Origin: Salinisphaera hydrothermalis
GTDB lineage: Bacteria; Pseudomonadota; Gammaproteobacteria; Nevskiales; Salinisphaeraceae
DNA length: 64,000 nucleotides
Assembly (NCBI RefSeq): GCF_040361195.1
Contig: NZ_APNE01000011.1
Direction: 5' to 3' (one strand)
Shown here: piece after piece, positions 19,048 to 27,740 of the stretch
Position numbering within the stretch: the first letter of the stretch is position 1
How the letters are laid out: the number at the start of each line of letters is the position of its first letter
Notes under the pieces: model-generated
Databases searched by the model: none
What the model was told of the DNA's origin: nothing
Seen by the model: only the letters and a program-made list of their open reading frames with translations
Made by a program: the position numbers and the translations under genes

Positions 19048-20990
19048 GCCATAGCTCCTGCGGAACGCGGGTTATCCGTTTCGCCGGCGGCATCGCGCCA
19101 GGTGGTGATCAGCTCGGCGTAGTTATCCGATACGGCGGCGACGAACGCGTCGTTGTCCAACTCGCCGGCCAGCCACTCGCGGGCCGGCCCCGCGAACAGC
19201 GTCCGCCCGATCGTGAAGCCGCGGCAGATCGCGGAGGCACTCGCCTCGCGGAAGCCGGCTTTTACATCGTCCATCGGCGCATCGAGGCCGAGCAGCACGA
19301 CGCCGCGACAATGATCGTCGTGACGGTCGATCACGCCGCGCACGGCCCGCCAGGCAGCGGCGCTCATCGGCGGCAGTTTCCACCAGTCGGGCCGAATGCC
19401 CAGGTGATAGAAGCGCTGCAGGCTGCGCGCGATAGTGGCGTCGTCGGCGGCCCTATCCTTGGGCGGAATCACCTCGATAAGCAGTTCGTGGCCGGTGATG
19501 CGCCGTGCCTCGTCGAGCTGGCGGAGTTTGTCTTCCTGATCCAGGCGCAGGCCGATCTCGTCGTCCGGGTGATAAAACACCAGACACTTGATGATGTGCT
19601 CGGCCGGCCAGCTGATGAGCTGGCTGCCGATATCGTCGCCGTGCTGGAAGCGCAGCGGACGCGAACCGGGCTCTTCCACCGGCCGGCCGATCCACCAGCC
19701 GCGGCCGGTCATGGCGTTGAGCGCGTCCTGGCCGATCACGTCGTCGCAGAGCACGGCCGGCGTGCCCGCGACACCGGCTTTGGCGAGGCCTTTTTCGGCC
19801 GCGGCGACCAGCAGCTCCTTGAGCGGCGACAGGCGGGCGGCGTCCACGCCCAGCTCGCCGACCATATCGAACAGCTGCAGCCGATGATCGAAAGCCAAGC
19901 CGTAGATCGGGCCCCACTCGGCCGGATGCCGCGTGGTCTTGGCGTGCAGATCATTGAGGCGCTCGTCGCGGTCGGGGCGCGGGACGTCGTCACGGCGAGC
20001 CAGATAATCGAACAGTTCGGCTTCGGTCGGCATCGCCGGCGCACAGCCATGACGAGACACAACGAGCGCGCCACAGGCATTGGCATAAGTCGCGCACGTC
20101 TCCCAGGACTCGCCGCGCAGATAACCGCGCAGGAAACCGGAGATGAAGGCATCGCCCGCGCCCAGCACGTTGAGCACCTCGACCTTCACGCCTTCGACCA
20201 GTACGCCGTCGTGCACCGAGTCGCCCACCGGGCCCTCGAAGATCGTGCAGCCCAGCGCACCGAGCTTGCAGACGAGCACCGCGTCGGACAGTTCGCGCAC
20301 TTTCTTGAGCGCGGCGATGGTGTCGGTCGTGCCGCCGGCGATATGGAATTCTTCTTCCGTGCCGACGATGAGATCGAAGTCGCCGATCCAGCGCTGCAGA
20401 TGGGCCGTGGTCTCGGCGTCGTCGACATAACGCGTCTCGCCGTCGCCGAGTTCGGCCAGGCCCCAGAGCACCGGGCGATAGTCGATATCGAGGATGCGTT
20501 TCAGGCCGTGTTGTTTGGCGGCATTCAGTGCGGCGCGGCAAGCGCCCTGCGTGGTCTCGGTCGACAGATGGGTACCGGTGATCGCCAGCGCCCGCGCGGT
20601 GCCGATCCAGTCGGGATCGACATCCTCGGCGGCGATGGCCATATCCGCGCAATCCTTGCGATAGAACAGCAGCGGGAAGGTATCGCGATCCTTGATCGCC
20701 AGAATCGCCAGTGCGGTGAAGCGCTCCTTGTCGACCGGCATATGCGAGGTATCGACGCCGGCGCGCTGGAATTCCTCGACCACGAAGTTGCCGAACTGCT
20801 CGTTGCCGACGCGGGTGAGCATCGCCGATTTCAGCCCGAGCCGCGCGCTGCCATAAGCGCAGTTGCCCGAACTGCCGCCCAGGTACTTGGCAAAGCTGGA
20901 CACATCCTCCAGCCGGCTGCCGATCTGCTGGGCATAGAGATCGACCGCCGCGCGCCCCAGGCAGATCAGGTCGAGTGCGTTGTCAGACAT
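19044..20990 (-). CDS. iolC: Bifunctional 5-dehydro-2-deoxygluconokinase / phosphogluconate aldolase (IolC-DUF2090 fusion)
   Basis: A 648-residue fusion. Residues 1 to about 325 are a PfkB-family kinase, with GGSSGNCAYGSARLG near the start and the catalytic NVLGAGDAFISGFL motif. It phosphorylates 5-dehydro-2-deoxy-D-gluconate. From about residue 340 (PIYGLAFDHR) to the end is a DUF2090 domain, annotated elsewhere as the aldolase that splits the phosphorylated product into malonic semialdehyde and dihydroxyacetone phosphate. No separate iolJ aldolase is seen in the window, which fits the fusion. It is the first gene of the long operon reaching to 9845. Confidence 0.93.
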   Translation of the reverse strand: MSDNALDLICLGRAAVDLYAQQIGSRLEDVSSFAKYLGGSSGNCAYGSARLGLKSAMLTRVGNEQFGNFVVEEFQRAGVDTSHMPVDKERFTALAILAIKDRDTFPLLFYRKDCADMAIAAEDVDPDWIGTARALAITGTHLSTETTQGACRAALNAAKQHGLKRILDIDYRPVLWGLAELGDGETRYVDDAETTAHLQRWIGDFDLIVGTEEEFHIAGGTTDTIAALKKVRELSDAVLVCKLGALGCTIFEGPVGDSVHDGVLVEGVKVEVLNVLGAGDAFISGFLRGYLRGESWETCATYANACGALVVSRHGCAPAMPTEAELFDYLARRDDVPRPDRDERLNDLHAKTTRHPAEWGPIYGLAFDHRLQLFDMVGELGVDAARLSPLKELLVAAAEKGLAKAGVAGTPAVLCDDVIGQDALNAMTGRGWWIGRPVEEPGSRPLRFQHGDDIGSQLISWPAEHIIKCLVFYHPDDEIGLRLDQEDKLRQLDEARRITGHELLIEVIPPKDRAADDATIARSLQRFYHLGIRPDWWKLPPMSAAAWRAVRGVIDRHDDHCRGVVLLGLDAPMDDVKAGFREASASAICRGFTIGRTLFAGPAREWLAGELDNDAFVAAVSDNYAELITTWRDAAGETDNPRSAGAMA

Positions 20991-21011
20991 GGGCTTCTCC
21001 GCTTCGGTCTT

Positions 21012-21025
21012 GGAACAGCGGTTCG
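21012..21025. promoter_or_regulatory. Partial IolR-like box near the iolC start
   Basis: GGAA-CAGCGG-TTCG keeps the GGAA-N6-TTC spacing and lies 22 bases before the iolC ATG. A separate half-site (ATTTTCCA) occurs at 21057-21064 in an AT-rich patch that probably holds the promoter. Both are weaker than the other boxes in the island. Confidence 0.35.
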
Positions 21026-21150
21026 ATTCATTCCGCCGATAACTTATTTATTCTAAATTTTCCAACAAAGGAATTTCTGTTACAAGCGTTCTGCGACTAA
21101 AGTTGCGTCGGCTATCGACCGCCGCTCGCCCACCGCCGAACGCCGCGGCG

Positions 21151-22170
21151 TCAGCCATAGAACGTCGGCTTTTTGCCCAGCGCCACCGTGACCGTCGTGC
21201 GTTCGAGTTGTGCCTCGACGCCGGCCTCGCAGCAGGCCGCCGCGGCATAGCCGTCCCAGGCGCTCGGGCCGTTCGGGGGCAAGCCGTCGCGCAACCGGTT
21301 CACCCAGCCCTGGAATTCGGTATCGAAGGCGGCCGCGAAACGCTGCTCGAAACCGGGCGTGACCTCGCCGCCCCAGTGGCCGGCCGAGCGGACATAGGCG
21401 CCCTCGTCGTTGCCGATATCGACAATGCCGCGCTCGAATACCGCCTCGGTATGCACCTGGTAGCCGAACAGCGCGTTGACGAAGATCTCGACATCCACCA
21501 GCACGCCGGATTCGGTGCGCATCAGCACCTGCTGTGGGTCGGACAGTTTGCCGTGGGCGCCGGCCGTCGCCCGGCCCTTGCGTACCGAGATCTCGGTGAT
21601 CTCCTCGCCGGTGAAATAACGCACGCCGTCGATCTCGTGGACCACCGAGTCATAGATCATGAGCGCATCGGTGAAGTTCGGCGGCGGATCGGGATTGCGA
21701 TGCCGGCAGTGCAGCATCAGCGGCGCGCCGAGCGAGCCGTCGGTGAAATAGCGCCGCAGGCGTTGATAACCGGCGTCGTAACGACGCATGAAGCCGACCT
21801 GGATCAGACGCGCGTCGAGCTGTGCCTCGGTATCCACGATCTCGCGCGCCGCGGCCGCGTCGGCGGTCAACGGCTTTTCGCAGAACACCGGCAGGCCCTT
21901 GTCGAGTGCGTCCATGAGCACGTCGTAATGCAGCATGCCGGGCGTAGTCAGCACGAAGGCATCGTACTCACCGCTGGCCAGCGCGGCGTGCGGGTCGCCC
22001 CAGACTTTCGCGTGGCCGCCCGCCAGCGCCGCGGCGGCCTTGGCGCGCCCCGGGTCGATATCGACCACGCCGGTCACGTCGGCACCGGCGATGCGATGGG
22101 TCAGCCGCTTGATGTGATCGGTGCCCATGCGGCCGGTCCCGATCACCGCAATACGTAGATTATTGGCCAT
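21151..22170 (-). CDS. iolG: Inositol 2-dehydrogenase, IolG type (Gfo/Idh/MocA)
   Basis: A 339-residue NAD-dependent dehydrogenase. It has the Rossmann motif AVIGTGRMG, FCEKPLT, and a substrate-domain block very like Bacillus IolG: GFMRRYDAGYQRLRRYF, then MLHCRHRNPDPPPNFTDA and YDSVVHEIDGVRYF, which supply the expected lysine, aspartate and histidine surroundings. The likely reaction is myo-inositol to 2-keto-myo-inositol (scyllo-inosose). The ATG at 22170 is preceded by CAGGAG; the in-frame ATG at 22191 is also possible. It is the last of three consecutive oxidoreductase genes. Which of the two IolG-type enzymes is the main one cannot be told from sequence. Confidence 0.75.
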   Translation of the reverse strand: MANNLRIAVIGTGRMGTDHIKRLTHRIAGADVTGVVDIDPGRAKAAAALAGGHAKVWGDPHAALASGEYDAFVLTTPGMLHYDVLMDALDKGLPVFCEKPLTADAAAAREIVDTEAQLDARLIQVGFMRRYDAGYQRLRRYFTDGSLGAPLMLHCRHRNPDPPPNFTDALMIYDSVVHEIDGVRYFTGEEITEISVRKGRATAGAHGKLSDPQQVLMRTESGVLVDVEIFVNALFGYQVHTEAVFERGIVDIGNDEGAYVRSAGHWGGEVTPGFEQRFAAAFDTEFQGWVNRLRDGLPPNGPSAWDGYAAAACCEAGVEAQLERTTVTVALGKKPTFYG

Positions 22171-22200
22171 GGTGGGCTCCTGCTCGGTCAAACGCCTGCT

Positions 22201-23211
22201 TCAGCCGATTTCGTCGAGACGCACGCTGCGATTCTCGGCCAGCGACTGCGTGGCCGCCGCGGCCAGACGCAGGGATTGATAGCCATCTTCGTGGGTCGCC
22301 TTCGGGGCGCTGCCGGTACTCCAGGCGTCGTACAGATCGCCCAGCTCGCGGCCGTAGGCGATGCCATAGCGTTCCAGGAAGAAATGCTTGGGCGGCTCGT
22401 CGAGCTGGCCGGCTTCGCCGGTATAGCGCAGCCGGGTCTCGGTCTCGTTGACCGCCTGCAACATGCCCGCACTGCCGAAGGCCTCGATGCGCTGGTCGTA
22501 GCCGTAGGCCGTGCGCCGTGAGTTCTGGATATGACACAGCCGGCCGGATTCGGTGGTCAGCACCACCATCGCGGTATCGATATCGCCGGCCTCGCCGATC
22601 GCTGGGTCCACCATCACCCCGCCACTGGCGAATACCGAGGCGATTGGCTCGTCCAGCAGCCAGCGCGCGACGTCGAAGTCGTGGATCATCATGTCGAAGA
22701 ACAGCCCGCCGGACCCCTTGATGTAATCGATGGGCGGCGGCGCCGGATCGCGGCTGATGATGGTCAGCGTTTCCAGCTGCCCGATCCGCCCGGCCTCGAT
22801 CGCAGCCTTGAGCGCGGCGAACTGCGGGTCGTGCCGGCGATTGAAACCGAGCGCGCAGGCGACCGGGTGCGCGTTGACTACATCCACGGCGGCTTTCGTG
22901 CGCTCGATGTCCAGCGCGATCGGTTTTTCGCAGAGCACCGCCTTACCCGTCGTCGCGGCCCGTTCCAGGAACTCGGCATGGGTCGCCGTGGACGAGGCGA
23001 TCAACACGGCGTCGATGGCATCATCGGCGAAGATCGTATCGACATCCACGCTGGCCGCGCCGTACATGCTCGCCAGTGCTTCGGCGGCCTCGGCCCGGAT
23101 GTCCGAGACATATTTCAACGCGATGCGCGGATCGCGGGCGGCCGCGGCGGCATGTACATGGGCAATGCGCCCGGCGCCGATGATGGCCAGGTTCATGATG
23201 GGCTCGGACAT
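22201..23211 (-). CDS. iolG: Inositol 2-dehydrogenase, proteobacterial IolG/IdhA type
   Basis: A 336-residue NAD-dependent dehydrogenase. AIIGAGRIAHVH starts the Rossmann fold, LCEKPIA is the EKP motif, and the stretch GFNRRHDPQFAALKAAI with SRDPAPPPIDYIKGSGGLF and DMMIHDFDVARWLL is what I recall for proteobacterial inositol 2-dehydrogenases. It oxidises myo-inositol at C2, the first step of catabolism. Its ATG shares one base with the upstream gene's TAA stop, so the pair is coupled. A second IolG-type gene follows directly downstream, suggesting broader isomer range or redundancy. Confidence 0.82.
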   Translation of the reverse strand: MSEPIMNLAIIGAGRIAHVHAAAAARDPRIALKYVSDIRAEAAEALASMYGAASVDVDTIFADDAIDAVLIASSTATHAEFLERAATTGKAVLCEKPIALDIERTKAAVDVVNAHPVACALGFNRRHDPQFAALKAAIEAGRIGQLETLTIISRDPAPPPIDYIKGSGGLFFDMMIHDFDVARWLLDEPIASVFASGGVMVDPAIGEAGDIDTAMVVLTTESGRLCHIQNSRRTAYGYDQRIEAFGSAGMLQAVNETETRLRYTGEAGQLDEPPKHFFLERYGIAYGRELGDLYDAWSTGSAPKATHEDGYQSLRLAAAATQSLAENRSVRLDEIG

Positions 23212-24215
23212 TAGGGTTTCTCCAATGAAACGATGCGCGACGTGGTCAACGATTCGATACAGGCATCCAGTACCCGCATGTTCGCGAGCACGTCGTGCGG
23301 CGAGTAATCGGGCCTGCGCCCGGTTAGAACGCAGTCGGCGAAATGAGCGACCCCGTTCGGGTATTGATGGGACGTAACGCGCTCAACGGTCGTGTTGCCG
23401 TCGGCGTCCACGATGTCGATGGGACCATCGCCGTCCCGCTGCGGCACGAAGGCCTTGAGCACTCGGAGCGTGCCTGCGGTCCCGTAGACCTCGTAGGCAT
23501 GCCGGGGCGTGGCATCCATGCCGCAATCGAAGCCGGCCTTGGCGCCGTTGTCGTAGCCGAGCACGACGGCGGCCGACATCTCCGCCGCCTGCGGGCCGGC
23601 GAAGCGCGCGACCGTGGCGACCCGGTCGGGCTCGCCCAGCAAGCTGCGGATCACGTGGATGCAGTAGCAGCCCAGGTCGTAAAGGCTGCCGCCGCCGGTT
23701 TCGAGGCCGCCGTGGCGGAAATCCGCCAGGCTCTTGTCCAGGTTGAAGGTCAGATTCACGTGGACGCCGCGCACCTCGCCGATCGCGCCGGCGGCAATCA
23801 GTTCGCGCACGCGGGCGTGTTGGGCATGGAATTGATACATCATGGCTTCCATGAACAGCACGCCGGCCGATTCACAGGCGGCGATTGCCTCGCGGGTCTG
23901 GCCGGCCGTCAACGCCGCCGGTTTTTCGCAGAGCACGTGCTTGCCGGCACGCGCCGCCTTGATCGTCCACTCGGCATGGCGATCGTTGGGCAGCGGCAGA
24001 TACACGGCATCGACCGCTGGATCGGCCAGCAGCGCCTCGTAATCGTCGTAGCCGGTGGCAAAACCGAAACGCTCGACCAGTTCGGACGGCACGCCGCGGC
24101 GGCTGGCCAGCGCATAGGGCTGGCTGTTGTCGGCGGCCAGGATGGCCGGGATCGTGTGTTCGCGTGCGATCTCGGCCGCCCCCAATACCCCCCAGTTGAT
24201 CGAGGATCGACTCAT
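23211..24215 (-). CDS. Gfo/Idh/MocA family oxidoreductase (dihydrodiol/xylose dehydrogenase-like)
   Basis: A 334-residue dehydrogenase. GVLGAAEIAREHTIPA begins the Rossmann fold, LCEKPAA is the EKP motif and GGGSLYDLGCYCIHVIRSLLG lies in the substrate domain. This pattern is closest to the dimeric dihydrodiol dehydrogenase, D-xylose dehydrogenase and glucose-fructose oxidoreductase branch rather than to IolG. It is the first gene of the three-oxidoreductase operon, directly behind an IolR-like box. It may handle a sugar or inositol derivative such as a glycoside or isomer; the substrate is unknown. Confidence 0.82.
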   Translation of the reverse strand: MSRSSINWGVLGAAEIAREHTIPAILAADNSQPYALASRRGVPSELVERFGFATGYDDYEALLADPAVDAVYLPLPNDRHAEWTIKAARAGKHVLCEKPAALTAGQTREAIAACESAGVLFMEAMMYQFHAQHARVRELIAAGAIGEVRGVHVNLTFNLDKSLADFRHGGLETGGGSLYDLGCYCIHVIRSLLGEPDRVATVARFAGPQAAEMSAAVVLGYDNGAKAGFDCGMDATPRHAYEVYGTAGTLRVLKAFVPQRDGDGPIDIVDADGNTTVERVTSHQYPNGVAHFADCVLTGRRPDYSPHDVLANMRVLDACIESLTTSRIVSLEKP

Positions 24216-24270
24216 GACCGACTCCTTTGGAAACGATGAAGCTCGACCGGATCGATCGAGCGCGTCTTAA

Positions 24271-24286
24271 TAGAATTTATTTTCTA
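24271..24286. promoter_or_regulatory. IolR-like operator box of the oxidoreductase operon
   Basis: TAGAATTTATTTTCTA is a palindrome with GAA-N6-TTC and shares its 12 central bases with the box upstream of the MFS gene. It covers the predicted -10 element, a position suited to repression. Confidence 0.7.
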
Positions 24287-24314
24287 TTTTTATTTTTTAC
24301 AAACCTATCATTTT

Positions 24315-24328
24315 ATACTTTAGTCGAG
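24315..24328. promoter_or_regulatory. Conserved 14-base element upstream of the minus-strand promoter
   Basis: ATACTTTAGTCGAG occurs identically at 28619-28632 upstream of iolB. In both places 12 bases separate it from the predicted -35 element. It may be an activator site shared by the two operons. Confidence 0.5.
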
Positions 24329-24516
24329 CCACCGGCCCGACCGATGCGCCCGCCCATGTTTCGCGGCGCGCACGCGGGCAACTCGCGGTCATCATGGCCT
24401 TGGCACCACATCGATTAGCGCGGGCGAATCCATCCTGCCCGCGTTTTTAGCGGGCCTTGCGCGGCACTGGCGCGTCGTGACGCCGGATATTGCCGTGGGT
24501 TGCGCTCTTGCGATGC

Positions 24517-24532
24517 TGGAATTTTCATTCTA
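24517..24532. promoter_or_regulatory. IolR-like operator box of the isomerase gene
   Basis: TGGAATTTTCATTCTA fits T(G/A)GAA-N6-TTC(C/T)A. It lies between the predicted -35 (TTGCGA) and -10 (TAATTT) of the plus-strand promoter, about 50 bases before the ATG. Confidence 0.7.
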
Positions 24533-24583
24533 ATTTCGACGCAACAACCACGCCGTTATTCAAAAGCACAGAGGAGATGCGTG

Positions 24584-25549
24584 ATGAAGATAGGGATGGT
24601 CACCGACAGCGTCGCCCATATGGACACCGACGCCATGCTCGACTACTGCGCCGAACTGGGCATCGACGCCATCGAGTTCTGCGTCGGTAACTGGGGTGCT
24701 GCCGCGCATATCGGCGACGTGAACACGCTCCTAGAAGACTCGGCACGCCAGCGCGAACTGGCCGCCAAGATCCGCGACCGCGGGCTGGAAATCTCGGCGT
24801 TCACCGCCAACGGCAATCAGCTGCATCCGACCGATGGCGAGCGTCAGTCCACGGTCGTGCATAACGCCATCCGGCTGGCCGAGATCTTCGAAGTGCCCCG
24901 CATCGTGCTCATGTCCGGCCTGCCCGCCGGCGCGCCCGGCGATTCGATGCCGAACTGGGTTACCACCGCGTGGCCGCCGGAGACCCACGACATCCTGCGC
25001 TATCAATGGGAGGACGTGGCCATTCCCTATTGGCGCAAACTGGTCGACTACGCGGAAGGCCGAGGCGTCAACCAACTGTGCATCGAAGCGCACGGCGCGC
25101 AACTCGTGCACAACATGCCCAGCTTCATGCGACTTCGGGATGCCGTCGGCCCCACTGTAGGCCTGAACTTCGACCCGAGCCATTTCATCTGGATGGGCGG
25201 CGATCCGATCGAGATGATCCGGCGCTACGCGGACTGCATCTACCACGTCCATGCCAAGGACACGTACATCGATCAACACAACCTGGCCGAGGCGACGCGG
25301 CTCGACACCCGCCCGATGGATCGGGTGCTAGACCGCAGCTGGTCGTACGTCACGCTGGGCTATGGCCAGCCCGAGGACTGGTGGCGCGAGTTCTGCTGGC
25401 AGCTCCAGGCCCGCGGCTACTCGGAAGGCGTGCTGTCCATCGAACACGAAGATCAGAATCTGTCGTGCAACGAAGGCGTACGCCGCTCGGTCGACCTGCT
25501 GCGGCGCGTCATGCCGCAGGAACAACCGGACTACCAGCTGCCCGACTGA
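24584..25549 (+). CDS. Sugar phosphate isomerase/epimerase-like TIM-barrel protein
   Basis: A 321-residue protein of the xylose isomerase-like fold. Likely metal ligands are in LCIEAHGAQLVH, NFDPSHFIWMGGDP, YHVHAKDTY and LSIEHEDQN. It starts at the ATG at 24584, eight bases after GAGGAG. Related proteins include inosose isomerase IolI and many uncharacterised sugar isomerases; which reaction this one performs is not clear. It is the only plus-strand gene of the inositol island and is transcribed divergently from the oxidoreductase operon, with its own operator box. A role in interconverting inosose isomers is a reasonable guess. Confidence 0.82.
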   Translation: MKIGMVTDSVAHMDTDAMLDYCAELGIDAIEFCVGNWGAAAHIGDVNTLLEDSARQRELAAKIRDRGLEISAFTANGNQLHPTDGERQSTVVHNAIRLAEIFEVPRIVLMSGLPAGAPGDSMPNWVTTAWPPETHDILRYQWEDVAIPYWRKLVDYAEGRGVNQLCIEAHGAQLVHNMPSFMRLRDAVGPTVGLNFDPSHFIWMGGDPIEMIRRYADCIYHVHAKDTYIDQHNLAEATRLDTRPMDRVLDRSWSYVTLGYGQPEDWWREFCWQLQARGYSEGVLSIEHEDQNLSCNEGVRRSVDLLRRVMPQEQPDYQLPD

Positions 25550-25559
25550 TTCGGAGCCG

Positions 25560-27200
25560 CTGCGCGAGACTCAGACGCACGGCTTTCTTATTCCTCTTGC
25601 GCCCTCCACTGCTCGGCGCTGCGCTCAAGGGGCCCGAATACAGACACGGTCCGCGAAGCTTGGGCGTTCGTGCCTGTATTCGAGCCCGTCTGAGGCGACG
25701 GAGACGCGCAGCGGCGACGGGTGTCCGGCGCACTGCGCCGGTGCGGCAAGCTGTTTGAAGGCCGCCAAAGCGGCCTGAGTTTTTGCCGCATCCCGTCGCC
25801 GCGAGCATCGGAGTGGACCGGCAAAGCCGGCGCCGATGCGAGTGCTCTTTTCTTGGTTCCTTCTTTTGAGCAAGCAAAAGAAGGGACTCGCACTGCAGTG
25901 CGAAACCAAACTCGCCCCAACCCGTGGCTCGAATCATGGGCTGCCGAAATCTGCCATCCGCGCAGGGAAAACTCGCGAGTCGGACGTGACCTGGGATTTC
26001 GCGCTGCAGCGCGACTCCCTTTCGTTTGCTTGTCCAAACGAAAGGAAGCAAAGGAAAGGACACCCTACCTTGCACCGATGCTACGCATCGGTGCCCTGCG
26101 CGGCTCCGGCCGCAAGAGGGACAGCCGCGAAACTCGCGCTGCTGCGCAGCACTCAGACACACGGCTGTCTTTTTCCTCTTGCGCCCTCCACTGCTCGGCG
26201 CTGCGCTCAAGGGGACCCGAATACAGACACGGCCCGCGACACTGCGGAGTCCTCGTGATGCTTGGGAGAGGGGCTTGTATTACGTCCCGTCTGAGGCGAC
26301 GGAGACGCACAGCGGCGACGGGTGTCCGGCGCACGGCGCCGGGGCGGCCAGCCTGTTTGAGCGTCGCCAAAGCGACGCGAGTTCTGGCCGCATCCCGTCG
26401 ACGCGAGCATCGCAGTGCACCGGCGTAGCCGGCGCCGATGCGGGTGCTCTTTTCTTGGTTCCTTCTTTTGAGCAAGCAAAAGAAGGGACTCGCACTGCAG
26501 TGCGAAACCAGAGTCCAACTCGCCCAGCGGTTCAAACCATGGGCTGCCGAAATCTACCATCCGCGCAGGGAAAACTCGCGAGTTTGACGTTACTTGGGGT
26601 TTCGCGCTGATGCGCGACTCCCTTTCGTTTGCTTGTCCAAACGAAAGGAAGCAAAGGAAACGACACCCTATCTACGCGTCGATGCTACGCATCGATACCC
26701 TGCGCTGCTCAAGGGAACCCAATACAGCGCGGGCCCGCGACACTTCGGCGTACTCGCGATGCTTGGGCGATGGGTTTGTATTACGTCCCGTCTGAGGCGA
26801 CGGAGACGCGCAGCGGCGACGGGTGTCCGGCGCACGGCGCCGGGGCGGCAAGCTGTTTGAAGGCCGCCAAAGCGGCCTGAGTTTTTGCCGCATCCCGTCG
26901 CCGCGAGCATCGCAGTATCGCCCCGAGAAGCGGAGCAGGGCCTTCCCGCAGCGAAGCTGTGGGATGCGACCTTCGGCGGGTCGAACCGGACGAGTCTTAG
27001 CGTGGGGCTCATGCCAAACGCCGGCGGTCGCATCCCGGCTACGCCGGGAAAACCCTGCTCCTCGCCTCGTACGGCACCGGCGTAGCCGGCGCCGATGCGG
27101 GTGCCTTTTTCTTGGTTCCTTCTTTTGAGCAAGCAAAAGAAGGGACTCGCACTGCAGTGCGAAACCAGAGTCCAACTCACCCCGTGATTCAAAACCAGTA
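25560..27200. repeat. Hairpin-rich repeat array (about three imperfect units of 500-600 bases)
   Basis: Corresponding points recur at about 25685, 26284 and 26787 (CGTCTGAGGCGACGG). The block CCTTCTTTTG-N6-CAAAAGAAGG followed by TCGCACTGCAGTGCGA occurs three times (near 25858, 26460 and 27117). CCTTTCGTTT-N8-AAACGAAAGG occurs twice (near 26011 and 26620). Other palindromes include GCACCGATGC/GCATCGGTGC near 26081. The third unit carries an unrelated insert around 26926-27066. It resembles the mosaic intergenic repeats of other gammaproteobacteria. Confidence 0.8.
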
Positions 27201-27381
27201 GCAGCCCAAACCGGGCCACCTACGCCTGCACAAATTACGTCGCGGGGATTCTGTGAGCGTCTAACGCCCCGGACGAACGCTGACTCATAAAAGGCCGCTC
27301 ACGCCCTATCAATACCACTCGCAAAAGCCCGGAACCATGGGCATACGAAGCACGGTTCTTGCCCACCAATCCGCCAAGCAC

Positions 27382-27410
27382 AAAAAAAGCCGGCTGGGCC
27401 CAGCCGGCTT
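27382..27410 (-). terminator. Intrinsic terminator after the iolB operon
   Basis: On the minus strand a perfect 24-base palindrome (AAGCCGGCTGGG/CCCAGCCGGCTT) is followed by a run of T residues. It lies about 100 bases after the stop codon of the 62-residue protein gene. Confidence 0.88.
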
Positions 27411-27505
27411 GGAACACCGTCGAAGCAACGCGCGTGGACCGGCTTCGGGTCCATCCAGGCGCTGGTTCGCGGCGACAATACGGCCTATCGGCCGTAAGGC
27501 ACGAT

Positions 27506-27694
27506 TCAATGAATGCGTTGTTCCTCGTCCGTGGTCGGCACGATATAGCCGGCCGCGTGCGTTCCACAGAAGGTTCCGACCCGTTCCATGAACGCGCCGA
27601 TGCGCGCCCAGAACGGGTGCTCACTCGTCCACTGACGGTCGAGTTCGGCATCGCGGTCTTGCGGGAAGACGTTATCGATACTCATGTCACTCAT
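27506..27694 (-). CDS. Small protein of unknown function (62 residues) downstream of iolB
   Basis: I do not recognise this protein. It is acidic and hydrophilic at both ends, with a central stretch (HPFWARIGAFMERVGTFCG) that could form one amphipathic or weakly membrane-associated helix. It is too polar for a clear membrane segment. Evidence for a real gene: AGGAGCGGAT just before the ATG, 46 bases spacing from the iolB stop on the same strand, and a strong terminator after it. It should be cotranscribed with iolB and may assist inositol metabolism or transport. No homology claim is made. Confidence 0.6.
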   Translation of the reverse strand: MSDMSIDNVFPQDRDAELDRQWTSEHPFWARIGAFMERVGTFCGTHAAGYIVPTTDEEQRIH

Positions 27695-27740
27695 ATCCGC
27701 TCCTGTGTTCAGCGGGTTCGCCCCGCCACGGTACGACCGG

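Larger units (their letters stand above)
24216..24583. promoter_or_regulatory. Divergent promoter region between the oxidoreductase operon and the isomerase gene
   Basis: This 368-base region is AT-rich on its left side (24265-24320). Minus strand: TTGTAA at 24302-24297 and TAAATT at 24279-24274, 17 bases apart, are candidate -35 and -10 elements. Plus strand: TTGCGA at 24508-24513 and TAATTT at 24531-24536, also 17 bases apart. Each promoter is overlapped by an IolR-like palindrome. Confidence 0.6.
25550..27505. other. Long non-coding region
   Basis: No protein gene is supported over nearly 2 kb. Open frames exist on both strands only because the DNA is GC-rich and repeated; the predicted peptides repeat with the DNA and match no family I know. 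The region is filled by the hairpin repeat array (25560-27200), followed by a spacer and the terminator of the iolB operon. Confidence 0.75.

Noticed and set aside
25560..27220. Several open frames of 80-235 codons in both directions within the hairpin array
   Set aside because: They repeat along with the DNA, overlap each other on both strands and contain translations of palindromes; none looks like a protein family.
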